Positions 1 through 10,247 of a DNA stretch of 64,000 nt are shown piece after piece. How positions within the stretch are numbered: the first letter of the stretch is position 1; each line of letters opens with the position of its first letter. The stretch lies in contig JAHFRU010000004.1 in the NCBI GenBank assembly GCA_023266115.1, positions 80,001 to 144,000 of the forward strand, written 5' to 3'. The position numbers were made by a program, and so were the translations under genes. The notes under the pieces are model-generated. The model worked only from the letters and a program-made list of their open reading frames with translations. It was not told the DNA's origin and searched no databases. The DNA is from Gammaproteobacteria bacterium. Lineage in GTDB: Bacteria; Pseudomonadota; Gammaproteobacteria; VBWC01.

Positions 1-46
1 GCAACTTTGCCTTCGCGCGCATATTCAGCCCGTGGAGCGCAAGTAA
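1..46 (+). CDS. C-terminal tail of an upstream gene (partial)
   Basis: A frame open from the window edge ends at TAA four bases before the HDOD ATG. Only about 14 residues are visible (ending PVERK), so no function can be given. The tight spacing to the next start suggests an upstream member of the same signalling operon. This is an inference from an open frame only. Confidence 0.3.
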   Translation, partial: QLCLRAHIQPVERK

Positions 47-49
47 AAT

Positions 50-901
50 ATGGCCAGCAGTCCCGAGGCATTGGTCAGTGGCGCGAGGACGGTATCGTCG
101 TTGCCGACGACGTTTACGCGGCTCAATACCGCCGTTCAGGATCCGCGCAGTTCGAACCGTGATATTGCGAGCATCATCAGTGACGACGCCGGACTGTCGG
201 CGCGGTTGCTGCGAATGGTCAACAGCGCGCTCTACGCGTTCCCGTCCAAGATTTCGACGATTTCCCGTGCCGTCACCGTGGTCGGCACCAAACAACTGCG
301 CGACCTCGCGCTGGCGACGTCTGTACTGGACATGTTCAGGGATGTGCCATCCGATCAGGTCAATATGGAATCGTTCTGGAAGCACAACATCGCCTGCGGC
401 GTCACGGCCCGGGTGCTGGCGACGCTGCGGCGCGACCCGAACGCCGAGGAGTTCTTTGTCGCCGGCCTGCTGCACGACATCGGCCGGTTGCTGATGTTTA
501 CCGAGGCACCGGAACTTACCGCGCAGGCCTTCGGCAAGGCGCGAGACACGGGCACGCTGCTCTATAAAAACGAGCCGGAAGTATTTGGCTTTGACCACGC
601 TGGCGTCGGCGCCGCCCTGCTCAAGCAGTGGCAACTTCCCGCACAGATTATCGCGGCCGTCGGTTACCACCATCGCCCGTCGGCCAGTCGCGACCACCCG
701 ATCCACGCGGCCATCACCCATGTCGCCGACCTGATCGTAAACGCCCAGCAAATCGGCACCAGTGGCGAAGTGTTCACGCCGCCGCTCGATGTCGAGGCGT
801 GGCAGAAACTCGGGCTGCAGGAGCACATGCTATCCGCCATCATCAAACAGGCGAATCGCCAGATCGACGACGCGGCGCCGCTGTTACTCGAGGCGGCCTG
901 A
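50..901 (+). CDS. HDOD domain signalling protein
   Basis: A 283-residue cytoplasmic protein made almost entirely of one HDOD domain, an HD-related fold used in bacterial signal transduction and usually without proven catalysis. The typical N-terminal pattern is present ([18 protein letters not shown], residues about 45-62), followed by an HD pair in [10 protein letters not shown] (H142, D143) and a GYHH motif near residue 209. Its TGA overlaps the ATG of the next gene, a hybrid histidine kinase, so the two are probably translationally coupled. A signalling role next to the kinase and the CheY-like protein is likely; the signal is unknown. Confidence 0.85.
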   Translation: MASSPEALVSGARTVSSLPTTFTRLNTAVQDPRSSNRDIASIISDDAGLSARLLRMVNSALYAFPSKISTISRAVTVVGTKQLRDLALATSVLDMFRDVPSDQVNMESFWKHNIACGVTARVLATLRRDPNAEEFFVAGLLHDIGRLLMFTEAPELTAQAFGKARDTGTLLYKNEPEVFGFDHAGVGAALLKQWQLPAQIIAAVGYHHRPSASRDHPIHAAITHVADLIVNAQQIGTSGEVFTPPLDVEAWQKLGLQEHMLSAIIKQANRQIDDAAPLLLEAA

Positions 902-3036
902 TGGACGATTGTATTGACCATCTCAAGCAGGCCACCGCCGACATCGAGTACCTGCGCGGCCTGAATCGCTGGTACCTGAACGCGATCGACAAGTGCGTCA
1001 ATCTGGGCGATTTTCAGGCGCGCATCGAACAGGGTGCCGATCCGCAGACAGTCATCAACGAAACCTGCGCCAACACCGGCCGTCTGTTCGGCTTCGCGGC
1101 CGTCGGCTTTCTCGCGGTCGACCCCGAAGACGCCAGCTTCTTGCTCAAATACTGCGAACCCGAGACCCGGAGTGTGGCGCTGGCGGCCGAGGCCGATGCG
1201 CGCGTCGAGGACGGCACGTTCGCCTGGGCGATCGCGCAGTCGCGCTCGGTAGCCTGCGAGGCAGCCGACGGCAAGCACAGCACAGTGTTGCATGCGCTCG
1301 CCACCCGCAGCCGCGTCTACGGCATGTTCATCGGCACGCATACCAAGCCGTCCGCCAATTTCGATGACGGCGAACTCCATATGTTGTCCGTTGTACTGCA
1401 AAGTCTTGCCCGCGCGCTGGAGAGCCACGAGGTCTACCAGGCGAAGGTCGAGCAGAACAAGACGCTCGAGACCGAGATCGGCATACGCACCGAGCAGCTG
1501 GTCGAGGCACGCATGGTGGCCGAAAAGGCCAATGAATCGAAGAGCCAGTTCCTGGCCAATATGAGCCATGAAATGCGCACGCCGCTGACGTCCATTCTGG
1601 GCTTTGCCGACTCGCTGCAATACGACGAGCTGAGCGAGGATGAGCGGCGCCGCGCGATCAGGACCATCGGGCGTACCGGCAAACATCTGCTGGATATTAT
1701 TAGTGACGTGCTGGACCTGTCGAAGATCGAGTCCAACCGCCTGGCCATCGAACTGCTGCCGGTATCGCTCGCTGCGCTGCTGGCACAGGTCGAGTCCGTA
1801 TCCGGTTCGATTGCTCGCGACAAGGCGCTGCAGTTCACCATCGACTGCCAGTATCCGATGCCGCAGCAGATCGTGACCGACCCGACCCGGCTGTTGCAGG
1901 TGCTGTTTAACCTGTGCTCCAATGCGATCAAGTTTACCGATGAAGGAGCAGTGCGCATTGCCGTTAGCGCTGACCCGGCACGACAGACCCTGTATTTCGC
2001 CGTCACCGACAGCGGCATCGGCATGACACCCGAACAACAGCAGAAATTGTTTCAGCGCTTCACCCAGGCGGACACGTCGACCACGCGCCGTTTCGGTGGC
2101 ACCGGCCTTGGGCTGTGTATTTCAAGACAGCTCGCGGAGATGATGGGCGGCACGATCACAGTGAGCAGCGAAGCCGGTACGGGCAGTTGTTTTACCGCAT
2201 CGATCTCGACCGGGCCGCTGGATTCGAACAAAGTGATCAACAGCGACGCGGAGTTCGCCGAGTTGCGCGACACCGAGTCGCAGCGCCGTCAAAAGAAACG
2301 CCCGCACCAAACACTGACAGGCAGTATTCTCGTCGCGGAGGACACACCCACGATACGCGAACTGATCGCGCTGATCTTCCGCCCGACCGGCATCGCCGTA
2401 ACCTTCGTCGAGAATGGCCAGCTGGCCGTTGAACAGGCGCTGGCCGGCGAATTCGACATGATCCTGACCGATATCCAGATGCCGGTGATGGGTGGCCTCG
2501 AGGCGACACAGCTATTGCGCTCCACCGGTTTCAGCCGGCCGATTGTCGCACTGTCGGCGAACGCGCAGAAGCAGTCCGTGGACGAATGCCTGCGGGCCGG
2601 TTGCGATGCATTCCTAGAAAAACCCATCAATCGCGACAAGCTTTTCGAGGTAGTTGCCCGTTACCTCGGCAACGGTGCGGAACTGCCGGCCAACGCATCA
2701 CCGATCGACAATGCGGAAATGCAAATAATTGTAAAAAACTTTGTCGACGGCTTGCCGGCCGTGCTGGACGCGATCGAGAATGGATTGTCATCGCAAGATT
2801 GGGCGAAAATTAAAAGCAATGCTCACAAAATCAAGGGCTCCGCGGGTGGCTTCGGCTACCGGAAACTGGGCGATCTGGCCGCTGCGCTGGAAGCCACTGT
2901 CATCAACGAACGCTACGACGATACCCCGGATCTGGTCATGCAACTGGTGGCCGAGGCCGGCGACGTGGTGGAAAATATGCGCGACAAGCCGCTATCGAAA
3001 AGTAGCACGGCGTCGCGACACACCGCGGCGCGATAA
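901..3036 (+). CDS. Hybrid sensor histidine kinase (GAF-like, HisKA, HATPase, REC, Hpt)
   Basis: The ORF track starts at 628, but the ATG at 901 overlaps the preceding stop (ATGA) and gives a clean 711-residue protein. Order of domains: N-terminal GAF-like sensor region (about 20-180), coiled coil, HisKA with phospho-accepting H223 in [12 protein letters not shown], HATPase with N-box (NLCSNAIKF) and G-boxes (DSGIGM, GGTGLGL), receiver with D524 in ILTDIQMP, and a C-terminal Hpt domain with H642 in [11 protein letters not shown]. No membrane segment is visible, so it is probably a soluble sensor. The His-Asp-His chain implies transfer to an external receiver, plausibly the single-domain regulator just downstream. 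Confidence 0.93.
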   Translation: MDDCIDHLKQATADIEYLRGLNRWYLNAIDKCVNLGDFQARIEQGADPQTVINETCANTGRLFGFAAVGFLAVDPEDASFLLKYCEPETRSVALAAEADARVEDGTFAWAIAQSRSVACEAADGKHSTVLHALATRSRVYGMFIGTHTKPSANFDDGELHMLSVVLQSLARALESHEVYQAKVEQNKTLETEIGIRTEQLVEARMVAEKANESKSQFLANMSHEMRTPLTSILGFADSLQYDELSEDERRRAIRTIGRTGKHLLDIISDVLDLSKIESNRLAIELLPVSLAALLAQVESVSGSIARDKALQFTIDCQYPMPQQIVTDPTRLLQVLFNLCSNAIKFTDEGAVRIAVSADPARQTLYFAVTDSGIGMTPEQQQKLFQRFTQADTSTTRRFGGTGLGLCISRQLAEMMGGTITVSSEAGTGSCFTASISTGPLDSNKVINSDAEFAELRDTESQRRQKKRPHQTLTGSILVAEDTPTIRELIALIFRPTGIAVTFVENGQLAVEQALAGEFDMILTDIQMPVMGGLEATQLLRSTGFSRPIVALSANAQKQSVDECLRAGCDAFLEKPINRDKLFEVVARYLGNGAELPANASPIDNAEMQIIVKNFVDGLPAVLDAIENGLSSQDWAKIKSNAHKIKGSAGGFGYRKLGDLAAALEATVINERYDDTPDLVMQLVAEAGDVVENMRDKPLSKSSTASRHTAAR

Positions 3037-3060
3037 TTCGCGCGGGGAGCATCGGACAAT

Positions 3061-3474
3061 ATGAGCGACGGCAACAAACAACTTGCCACCATTTCCGTCC
3101 TGATCGTCGACGACGACGAGAACGCGCGGGTGTTTCTGCGCTCGTTCGCCCGCTCGCTTGGTTGCGAGAAGATCGAGGTCGTGCACTCCGGCCAGGAAGC
3201 GCTGAAACGGGCAAAAACGATGAAACCGGATATCGTCTTTCTCGATATAGAAATGCCCGGCGTCAGCGGTTTGGAAACGTTGCAGCAATTACTCGTCGAG
3301 AACGCCGGCCAGCATGTCGTCATGGTCAGCGCCCACAGCTCGCTGAATAACGTTCAGGGGGCGATCAAGTCGGGCGCGAAAGGCTTCGTCGTCAAACCGT
3401 ACAACGCCCTGAAAATCCGGGAAGCATTGCTCAACTATTTGCGCTCAACCGCATCGGCTACTCCGCCAGCGTAG
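3061..3474 (+). CDS. Single-domain CheY-like response regulator
   Basis: A 137-residue receiver domain without an output domain. The acidic pocket (VDDDE, residues 16-20), phospho-accepting D62 in VFLDIEMPG, the conserved Ser/Thr region (MVSAHSS) and the conserved lysine in VVKPYN are all present. It lies 24 bases after the hybrid kinase and in the same orientation, so it is the likely acceptor of phosphate from the kinase's Hpt domain. Its output partner cannot be told from the sequence. Confidence 0.9.
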   Translation: MSDGNKQLATISVLIVDDDENARVFLRSFARSLGCEKIEVVHSGQEALKRAKTMKPDIVFLDIEMPGVSGLETLQQLLVENAGQHVVMVSAHSSLNNVQGAIKSGAKGFVVKPYNALKIREALLNYLRSTASATPPA

Positions 3475-3515
3475 GGACGTCCACTCCATCCTGCCGGATA
3501 TTGACGGTTGCCTGG

Positions 3516-4712
3516 TCAGGCTACCGTCACGCGCGCAAAACGTCGCTTGCCGACCTGAAACACATGGGTGCTACCGCGCGGAATCATCAAGCCGCGATCA
3601 TCGATGCGTTTACCATCCAGCCGCACCGCGCCCTGTTGAATCATGCGCAGCGCTTCTGACGTGCTGGAGGTCAGGTCCGCTTCCTTCAGCAGGTTGGCAA
3701 TAGCCAGCGCGTCGCCGCCGGCACTCACGTGTACTTCCGGCATCGCGTCGGGCATCTTGCCTTGCTGGAAGCGGGCGATAAACGCGTCTTTCGCGGCCGC
3801 CGCCGTGGCCGGCCCGTGAAAACGCCCGACGATCTCCAGCGCGAGCTCGAACTTGATATCGCGCGGGTTCACGCCACTCTCGGCCTGGCGCTTCAATCCG
3901 TCGATATCATCACCCGCCCGGAAACTCAGTAACTCGAAATAACGCCACATCAGCTCGTCGGATAGCGACATCAGCTTGCCGAACATTTCGTCGGCCGGCT
4001 CGGTAATACCGATGGTGTTGCCGAGCGACTTGGACATTTTCTGCACGCCGTCCAGGCCCTCCAGTATCGGCAGCGTCATCACCACCTGCGGCGGCTGACC
4101 GGCCAGTTTCTGCAATTCGCGTCCGACCAGCATGTTGAATTTCTGGTCAGTACCACCCAACTCAATATCGGCCTTGAGCGTTACCGAATCGTGGCCCTGA
4201 ATCAGCGGGTAGAGAAATTCGTGGATCGCGATCGGCTGACCTTCCGAATAACGCTTGTGAAAGTCATCGCGCTCCAGCATGCGGGCGACCGTGTGTTTGG
4301 CGGCCAGCGCGATCAGGTCGGCGGCGCTCATCTCACCCATCCAGCTGGAATTGAACATCACCAGCGTCTTTTCCGGGTCGAGAACCTTGTAAATCTGCGC
4401 CTCGTAGGTACGCGCGTTGTCGATCACTTCGTCGCGGGTCAACGGCCTGCGGGTCGCGTTCTTACCGGTCGGATCACCGATCATGCCGGTGAAGTCACCG
4501 ATAAGAAAAATCGCCTCGTGACCCAAGTCCTGGAACTGGCGCAGCTTGCGCAGCAATACGGTATGCCCGAGGTGTAAGTCGGGCGCGGTCGGATCGAAAC
4601 CCGCCTTAACCCGTAACGGCCGACCGAGTTTGAGCTTGGTGGCAAGCTCCTCCTCTGGAAGAATTTCCGAACATCCCCGTCGGATGTTCGCCAGAGCGGC
4701 TGAATGAGTCAC
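3516..4712 (-). CDS. tyrS: Tyrosyl-tRNA synthetase
   Basis: Class I aminoacyl-tRNA synthetase that charges tRNA-Tyr. The 398-residue protein has the HIGH signature as HLGH (47-50) within [13 protein letters not shown] and the KMSKS loop at 225-229, followed by a C-terminal S4-like RNA-binding domain (about 330-398). The sequence type is that of the TyrZ branch found in Pseudomonas and relatives. It is divergent from the M23 peptidase gene, as in Pseudomonas. A CRP-like site lies in the intergenic region. Confidence 0.96.
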   Translation of the reverse strand: MTHSAALANIRRGCSEILPEEELATKLKLGRPLRVKAGFDPTAPDLHLGHTVLLRKLRQFQDLGHEAIFLIGDFTGMIGDPTGKNATRRPLTRDEVIDNARTYEAQIYKVLDPEKTLVMFNSSWMGEMSAADLIALAAKHTVARMLERDDFHKRYSEGQPIAIHEFLYPLIQGHDSVTLKADIELGGTDQKFNMLVGRELQKLAGQPPQVVMTLPILEGLDGVQKMSKSLGNTIGITEPADEMFGKLMSLSDELMWRYFELLSFRAGDDIDGLKRQAESGVNPRDIKFELALEIVGRFHGPATAAAAKDAFIARFQQGKMPDAMPEVHVSAGGDALAIANLLKEADLTSSTSEALRMIQQGAVRLDGKRIDDRGLMIPRGSTHVFQVGKRRFARVTVA

Positions 4713-4783
4713 GCATACCTCGTCTGATCAATTCGAACGGGGAAAGATACCGCAACCGCGCCAGAAAAGTAACGGCGGTGATG

Positions 4784-4799
4784 TGTGACGCAGATCACG
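4784..4799. promoter_or_regulatory. CRP/Vfr-like binding site
   Basis: TGTGACGCAGATCACG matches the CRP consensus TGTGA-N6-TCACA at nine of ten conserved positions. It sits between the divergent tyrS and M23 peptidase genes, 71 bases upstream of the tyrS start. A CRP-family regulator with a standard recognition helix is encoded in this window. The regulatory effect is inference. Confidence 0.45.
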
Positions 4800-4969
4800 G
4801 GCCGCTTCGTCGCACATCGCTACGTGATTCAGACACCGCGCCAAAAAATTGCTCGTTGACCGCTGCACATGGTTGGCGGTAAGGTACGCTGCACAATATC
4901 AGCGGCACCGCCGAGGGTTTTTTTTGCTTTGCAATAAAGCTCGTTACGACCTGGCCGATATAAAAAAAT

Positions 4970-6292
4970 ATGTCTAAAAAACATGTACATTTGATCGCAG
5001 CCACGGTGGGGGTAATCACCCTCGGGGCCGTGCTTGGCCTCGTTCCGCATCGCGTGGAGGCCACCCGGCCCGCGGTAACGACGACCGCAATCATCATTGA
5101 CGATGCGAACACGGAAATCAGCGCAGCCGCGGACACTGGGGTTGCCGCGGACGTGATCGCGAGCGCGCCGGCAGCGGCGGAGCTGTTACCGAACGCGTCG
5201 TGGGAAACAGCAACCGTGCGCAGCGGCGACAGTCTTTCGCAGATTTTCAAGCGCCACGGTATCAACGCCGCCGAATTACATGAACTGATTGCACTCGAAG
5301 GCGCGACGCGGCAACTGAAGCGGCTGTATCCCGGCGAGACCATCAAGGTCAAAACAACGTATGGCCGCCTGCAGGAACTGCGGTACGACATCAACGAAAG
5401 CCAGAGCCTCCATGTGCAACGGGCGGCCAGCGGTCTCGAAGCAACGCTGGTGCACCACGTACTGGACAAAGAAATTAAACAGGCGGCCGGTGTAATCGAC
5501 AGCTCGCTCTATCTCGCCGCACAAAAGGCCGGACTATCCGATAACCTGACGATGCAACTGGCCAGCATTTTTGGCTGGGATGTCGATTTCTTGCTCGACA
5601 TCCGCGAGGGTGACTCTTTTGCGGTGCTCTATGAGGAAATGTACCGGGACGGCAAGAAGGTGCGCGATGGCTCCATCATCGCGGCGGAATTCACCAACAC
5701 GGGCAACACGTATCAAGCTGTCAGATACACCGACGCCGACAATAACACCGAATATTTCACGCCTGATGGCAAGAGCCTGCGCAAGACATTTCTGCGATCA
5801 CCGGTCGATTTTGCCCGGGTCAGTTCGCGCTTCAGCCTGAATCGCAAGCACCCCATCCTGAACCGCATTCGTGCACACAAGGGCGTTGATTATGCGGCGC
5901 CAACCGGCACGCCGGTAAAGGCCACCGGCGATGGCAAGATTGTGGCGCGGGGCAATAGCGGCGGCTACGGCCGGACGGTAACCATTCAACACGGCCAGCA
6001 GTACACAACACTCTATGCGCATCTCTCAAGCTATGCGAAGAGCCTCGGCATCGGCTCGCGTGTGCGCCAGGGACAGGTCGTCGGCTATGTCGGCCAGTCA
6101 GGACTCGCGACCGGCCCGCACCTTCATTACGAATTCCGGGTTAACGGCGTTCACCGTAACCCGCTGACGGTGCCGCTGCCGGATGCCGCACCAATAGCCG
6201 CAGGTTACAAAACGGATTTTCTCGCCAAAACGCAGCCTCTGATTGCGCAACTCAATCTGATCAAACGTACGACCGTCGCTCTGAACCAGTAG
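4970..6292 (+). CDS. M23 family murein DD-endopeptidase with LysM domain
   Basis: A 440-residue envelope protein. An N-terminal hydrophobic segment (about 8-25) anchors or exports it. A LysM/OapA-like region follows (SGDSLSQIFKRHGI, about 84-97), then an M23 (LytM) domain with zinc ligands in HKGVDY and GPHLHYEF and the YAHLS strand, all catalytic positions intact. Such proteins cut peptidoglycan cross-links during cell growth. Position between tyrS and anmK matches the conserved order in Pseudomonas, where the neighbouring anmK recycles anhydro-muropeptides. It is MepM-like, but the exact orthology was not tested. Confidence 0.92.
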   Translation: MSKKHVHLIAATVGVITLGAVLGLVPHRVEATRPAVTTTAIIIDDANTEISAAADTGVAADVIASAPAAAELLPNASWETATVRSGDSLSQIFKRHGINAAELHELIALEGATRQLKRLYPGETIKVKTTYGRLQELRYDINESQSLHVQRAASGLEATLVHHVLDKEIKQAAGVIDSSLYLAAQKAGLSDNLTMQLASIFGWDVDFLLDIREGDSFAVLYEEMYRDGKKVRDGSIIAAEFTNTGNTYQAVRYTDADNNTEYFTPDGKSLRKTFLRSPVDFARVSSRFSLNRKHPILNRIRAHKGVDYAAPTGTPVKATGDGKIVARGNSGGYGRTVTIQHGQQYTTLYAHLSSYAKSLGIGSRVRQGQVVGYVGQSGLATGPHLHYEFRVNGVHRNPLTVPLPDAAPIAAGYKTDFLAKTQPLIAQLNLIKRTTVALNQ

Positions 6293-6403
6293 CTGCACGT
6301 CGCACCCCTGCGGCAACTTTCCTGCCTGACCTCGAGACCGATAGCCAAGTGCGCCCATGGTATGCTCGGGCCTGACGTTTCTTCAGATCAGGTGCGGCAG
6401 AAT

Positions 6404-7507
6404 ATGACTGAACTTTATCTAGGACTTATGTCAGGCACCAGCATGGACGGCGTTGACGCGGCGCTGGTGGATTTGTCTTCTGTTCCCCGGGTGATTTCCG
6501 CGCTGAGTTGTCCGCTTTCAACACAAATTCGCGAACGTCTCGGCTCGATCAGTGCTGCACATACCAGCAGCATGGATACCCTGGGTGAACTCGATCGCCT
6601 GGTCGGCGAATTGTTCGCGGCGGCCGCCAATCAGCTGATCAAGCAGGCAAAGATCAACAAGAATCAGATACGCGCCCTTGGCAGCCACGGCCAGACCATC
6701 CGTCATCGACCGGAGAATAATTTTCCGTACTCGCTGCAGATCGGCGATCCGAATACCATTGCTGAATTGACAGGCATTACGACGGTCGCCGATTTTCGCC
6801 GACGCGATATCGCGTCAGGCGGTCAGGGCGCACCGCTGGTTCCGGGATTTCACGCAGCAACGTTCCGCACCACTACAGAAAACCGCGTGGTGGTGAACAT
6901 CGGCGGCATCGCGAATATTACGGTGCTGGCGGCGGATTCAACTCGTCCCATCATCGGCTTCGATACCGGCCCGGGCAATACGCTCGTCGACGGTTGGATA
7001 CACAAGCATCAAGGCAAACCGTACGATGACAGCGGCGCCTGGGCCGCCACCGGCAATATCGATCAGGCGTTGCTGACCTCGCTGTTTCACGATGCCTATT
7101 TCGACCGGGAACCCCCCAAGAGCACTGGGCGAGAGTATTTTAACGTGGCATGGATCGAGCGACATTTAGCTGGAACAGTACCGCCCGCCAAAAACATACA
7201 GGCGACGCTATGTGAACTGACCGCGCTGTCCGTCGCGGAGGCGATCCAGCAACATGCGCCCGGGACAACCACCGTACTGGTATGCGGTGGCGGCAGCCGC
7301 AACGACGCACTGATGAACCGGCTACGATCGAGACTCGGGGATATAACAGTTTCTTCTACCGAAGCGTACGGTATCGCGCCGCAGTGGGTCGAGGCAGCCG
7401 CGTTCGCCTGGCTGGCAAAACAAACACTGGAAGGTCGTCCGGGGAATGTGCCATCGGTGACGGGCGCCAGTCGCCCCGCAGTGCTGGGCGGCATCTATCA
7501 CGCCTGA
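6404..7507 (+). CDS. anmK: Anhydro-N-acetylmuramic acid kinase
   Basis: Cytoplasmic sugar kinase of cell-wall recycling, converting 1,6-anhydroMurNAc to MurNAc-6-phosphate. The ATP-binding opening LGLMSGTSMDGVD lies right at the N terminus when the ATG at 6404 is used (367 residues, the usual family length). The longer ORF start at 6362 would add 14 unrelated residues. Further motifs are GGIANIT, FDTGPGN and VCGGGSRN. It follows the murein hydrolase gene, consistent with a shared cell-wall role. A strong hairpin follows the stop codon. Confidence 0.95.
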   Translation: MTELYLGLMSGTSMDGVDAALVDLSSVPRVISALSCPLSTQIRERLGSISAAHTSSMDTLGELDRLVGELFAAAANQLIKQAKINKNQIRALGSHGQTIRHRPENNFPYSLQIGDPNTIAELTGITTVADFRRRDIASGGQGAPLVPGFHAATFRTTTENRVVVNIGGIANITVLAADSTRPIIGFDTGPGNTLVDGWIHKHQGKPYDDSGAWAATGNIDQALLTSLFHDAYFDREPPKSTGREYFNVAWIERHLAGTVPPAKNIQATLCELTALSVAEAIQQHAPGTTTVLVCGGGSRNDALMNRLRSRLGDITVSSTEAYGIAPQWVEAAAFAWLAKQTLEGRPGNVPSVTGASRPAVLGGIYHA

Positions 7508-7520
7508 CTACCAAAAGAAA

Positions 7521-7550
7521 AATAGAAGGAGGCCGTAGCCTCCTTCTATT
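7521..7550. terminator. Intrinsic terminator between anmK and erpA
   Basis: A perfect 13-bp inverted repeat (AATAGAAGGAGGC and its complement) with a four-base CGTA loop starts 14 bases after the anmK stop. A/T pairs at the stem base make it potentially bidirectional for the convergent anmK and erpA transcripts. Confidence 0.75.
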
Positions 7551-7597
7551 AATCTGCGATGTCTGTATTGAGCGCCGCTATCGAGTCACGGTATCGC

Positions 7598-7957
7598 TTA
7601 TACCGAGAATGACGATCCACACCCGCAGGTGGTTTGCGCATTGGGGTTGCGGATGACAAAGTGCGCACCCTCAATGTCTTCCTTGTAGTCGATTTCCGCG
7701 TCCATCAAATACTGAAAACTCATCGGATCGACCAGCAGCGTCACGCCGCCCTTTTCAATAACGGTATCGCCGTCGTTGACGGTCTCATCAAAGGTAAAGC
7801 CATACTGAAACCCAGAACAGCCGCCGCCGCTGATAAACACGCGCAGCTTCAAGTTGCTGTTGTTTTCTTCGACGATCAGCTGCCTGACTTTCGCCACGGC
7901 GCTATCGGTAAAGATTACCGGTGATTCCATCTTGAGTTCGGCTGCTACAGTGCTCAC
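7598..7957 (-). CDS. erpA: Iron-sulfur cluster insertion protein ErpA
   Basis: A-type carrier that hands [Fe-S] clusters to apoproteins. The family cysteines are all present: [11 protein letters not shown] (C47) and the C-terminal CGCGSSFSV (C111, C113). The ORF track begins at a TTG (7969) that lacks a ribosome site. A GTG at 7957 has GGAG six bases upstream and gives 119 residues, close to the usual length, so that start is preferred. It lies between anmK and argC, as in Pseudomonas. The promoter overlaps an IscR-type motif. Demand for Fe-S proteins is expected to be high in this respiratory gene context. Confidence 0.95.
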   Translation of the reverse strand: MSTVAAELKMESPVIFTDSAVAKVRQLIVEENNSNLKLRVFISGGGCSGFQYGFTFDETVNDGDTVIEKGGVTLLVDPMSFQYLMDAEIDYKEDIEGAHFVIRNPNAQTTCGCGSSFSV

Positions 7958-8005
7958 AATCGTCTCCAAGGTATGTCTGGTATATATATCGACCGACTTC
8001 GTTCC

Positions 8006-8034
8006 ATTATGAAAAAACCTACTATTTTAGTCAA
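8006..8034 (-). promoter_or_regulatory. Predicted sigma70 promoter of erpA
   Basis: On the minus strand, TTGACT (8029-8034) and CATAAT (8006-8011) are separated by exactly 17 bases. Transcription would start near 8000, about 45 bases before the GTG start of erpA. Confidence 0.6.
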
Positions 8035-8038
8035 ATTT
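8014..8038 (-). promoter_or_regulatory. Putative IscR type 1 binding site
   Basis: The minus strand reads TTGACTAAAATAGTAGG, which resembles the gammaproteobacterial IscR type 1 motif as I remember it (TTGACT-AAAATAGTCGG core). It overlaps the -35 element and spacer of the erpA promoter, where binding would repress. E. coli erpA is known to be IscR-regulated. Assignment rests on motif similarity only. Confidence 0.5.
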
Positions 8039-8085
8039 ATTACGGACACGACGAACCGTTGCAACTGGTTGACGGATCATATTAT

Positions 8086-9129
8086 TTAGGGCAAAAGCGC
8101 AATGCTTTCAATCCCTGCGGACTCCGGATAGCCGAACATCAGGTTCATGTTCTGTACTGCCTGCCCCGCAGCGCCTTTGACCAGATTATCGATCACCGAC
8201 AACACCACCGCCACTTTGCCACCCTGTGGCCGGTGAACTGCCAGCCGGCAGATGTTCGCACCACGGACACTGCGGGTTTCCGGGTGCGCGCCTTCCGGCA
8301 GCACGTCGACAAACGGCTCGTTCGCGTAGCGCGTCTCATACAAGGCCTGAAGATCACCCGCCGCGCCGGTGACCGTCGCATAGAGCGTCGCGTGGATGCC
8401 GCGGATCATGGGCGTCAGATGCGGCACAAATGTCAGGCCGACATCCTTCCCCGCCATGCCTGACAAACCCTGGCGGATCTCCGGCAGGTGCCGGTGACCA
8501 GACGCGCCGTACGCCTTGAAGTTATCGCCGGCCTCACCCAGCAACATTGCGACAGTCGCCTTGCGACCGGCGCCACTGACGCCGGACTTGGCATCGGCGA
8601 TCAGCCCGCTCGTGTCGACGAGACCGGCTTCCAGCAACGGCAGAAAGCCGAGCTGGACCGCCGTGGGATAGCAACCCGGATTCGCCACCAGCCGCGCGTC
8701 GCGTATCGCATCGCGATGGATCTCGGGCAACCCGTATACCGCCTCTTGCAGCAGCTGCGGACAGGCGTGCGGCATGCCATACCACTGCTGCCACTGCGCA
8801 GCGTTTTTCAAGCGGAAATCCGCGGCGAGGTCGATCACCCGCACACCGGCATCGAGCAACGCCGGCACCATGGTCATCGCCGTACCGTTCGGCGTTGCGA
8901 AAAACACCAGATCGTTGTTCTTCAGCGCCGCGATATCGGGCTCGGTAAACGCGAGATCAATGTGGCCGCGCAGATTCGGAAACAGGTCGGACGCTGCCAC
9001 GCCCACCTCGGAGCGCGACGTGATCGCGGCCAGTTCGACCGATGGATGCAGCGCCAGCAGGCGTAGCAATTCAACGCCGGTATAGCCCGTGCCGCCAACC
9101 ACCGAAACCGTTATCTTTCTGCCAGCCAT
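8086..9129 (-). CDS. argC: N-acetyl-gamma-glutamyl-phosphate reductase
   Basis: NADPH-dependent third step of arginine biosynthesis. The protein opens with a Rossmann motif ([18 protein letters not shown]) and carries the catalytic cysteine in [13 protein letters not shown] (C153) and the HRHLPEI segment. The ATG at 9129, preceded by AGGTGGAGAGC, gives 347 residues and places the nucleotide fold at the N terminus. The ORF-track start at 9171 would add 14 residues of no family resemblance. It lies upstream of erpA on the same strand, as in Pseudomonas. Confidence 0.95.
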   Translation of the reverse strand: MAGRKITVSVVGGTGYTGVELLRLLALHPSVELAAITSRSEVGVAASDLFPNLRGHIDLAFTEPDIAALKNNDLVFFATPNGTAMTMVPALLDAGVRVIDLAADFRLKNAAQWQQWYGMPHACPQLLQEAVYGLPEIHRDAIRDARLVANPGCYPTAVQLGFLPLLEAGLVDTSGLIADAKSGVSGAGRKATVAMLLGEAGDNFKAYGASGHRHLPEIRQGLSGMAGKDVGLTFVPHLTPMIRGIHATLYATVTGAAGDLQALYETRYANEPFVDVLPEGAHPETRSVRGANICRLAVHRPQGGKVAVVLSVIDNLVKGAAGQAVQNMNLMFGYPESAGIESIALLP

Positions 9130-9224
9130 GCTCTCCACCTCTTGAGCGCGCATGATACGGGCTCGTGTCAAAAATCAAAAGCGACGCGCGGCGAACGCGC
9201 ACCTGTTTCATCCGCCCGCGATTG

Positions 9225-10247
9225 CTACCGGCTGAGTTGACCGCCTGCCTCGCCGGAAGGTTCCGTAGACAATGGATGGAAGGCACGATTGACATAGCTG
9301 GCGATCGCGTCGATGTCTCCGGCACCGAGCACCGACCGCCATGCCGACATGGTCGTGCCGGGCAGGCCGTCGCGAATCACGGCGATCAGACGGTCGCGCG
9401 TCATTCCTCCCATAACGGCCGGATCGGTCAGATCGCGCGGATGCGGCTCGAGAAACCTGCCGATCCAGCCCCCCCCGGTTCCGTCGGCGGCGTGACAAAA
9501 CGCGCAATTCGCCTGAAATAACCCTTCGCCGCGCTTTTCCTGGTCGGACAAATCGCCGATGGTCGGGGCAACCTCGTGCCGCGCGTAAGACGTCGCGCCG
9601 GAGACGGCGTCTGCCGGCCGACGAAATGAAAAGCCGCCGCGCGGAAACGATACCGCGCGCGCATCCCACAGCGGACCTTGGTCGGATACGCGCGCGCGGT
9701 CGTGACAGGTGATGCAGGCCGACAGGAACAGGCGCAGCCCGGCGCGCTGCTCAGGTGTCAGCTGTTCACCGGGCGTATCGATCGGAATCTCGCCCAGCGC
9801 AAACGGGAACGCCGCCTGGTAACGCTCATGATTGTCCCAGCCGTTCTCCGGGGTGTGATAATACGTGCCCACCGCCGCGCCCCGCATGAAGCCACCACGC
9901 ACGAAATCCACCACCAGCGCGATGTCTTCGTCCGTCAGCAACGTACTGAACGCCATCATCGCGGTACCGCTGCGACCGTGCGCCACGGAATCGATCATCT
10001 TCGCACGATCAATGCCTGCCGGCAGCTTCGCCGTAAAATCGGTCGGTGGTGGATCGAGATAAGTCGCGGCGAGCGTTTTCGCATCGCCGGCATAGCCGTG
10101 GCAGAAATAGCAACGTGCGTTATAGATCGCCTTGCCACGAACGAAGGCTTCGCTGGAATAAGCTGCATCCCGCGCACCGGGTGCTGACGCGGCGGATGAC
10201 GCATCGCTCGCGGGAGGGGTCGCAAACCCTAGTTCGTCAGTTTTTTT
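9225..10247 (-). pseudogene. C-terminal half of a hexahaem cytochrome c, out of frame with its N-terminal half
   Basis: The track lists only 9225-9998 (257 residues), but the frame is open to a TAA at 10248-10250 and its first haem motif (CYFCH) lies upstream of that ATG. No ATG, GTG or TTG exists between 10247 and 9998 in frame, and there is no signal peptide, so it cannot start on its own. Haem motifs: CYFCH, CITCH, CAFCH. Reading ADKKK of the upstream gene and slipping back one base on the A9 run at 10241-10249 joins the two into one 742-residue protein with six haems. It is a broken gene, an assembly indel, or a slippage-dependent gene. Confidence 0.75.

Noticed and set aside
664-2037. 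Minus-strand ORF of 457 residues
   Set aside because: Antisense to the hybrid histidine kinase and lacking domain motifs; a shadow of high-GC coding.
9469-9476. C8 run in the hexahaem second half as a frame break
   Set aside because: Frame is consistent before and after (TGGGWIG), so no indel is needed.
9225-9998. Independent 257-residue cytochrome starting at ATG 9998
   Set aside because: The frame stays open upstream and includes another haem motif (CYFCH) before this ATG; no signal peptide at 9998. It is the second half of a frame-shifted gene.
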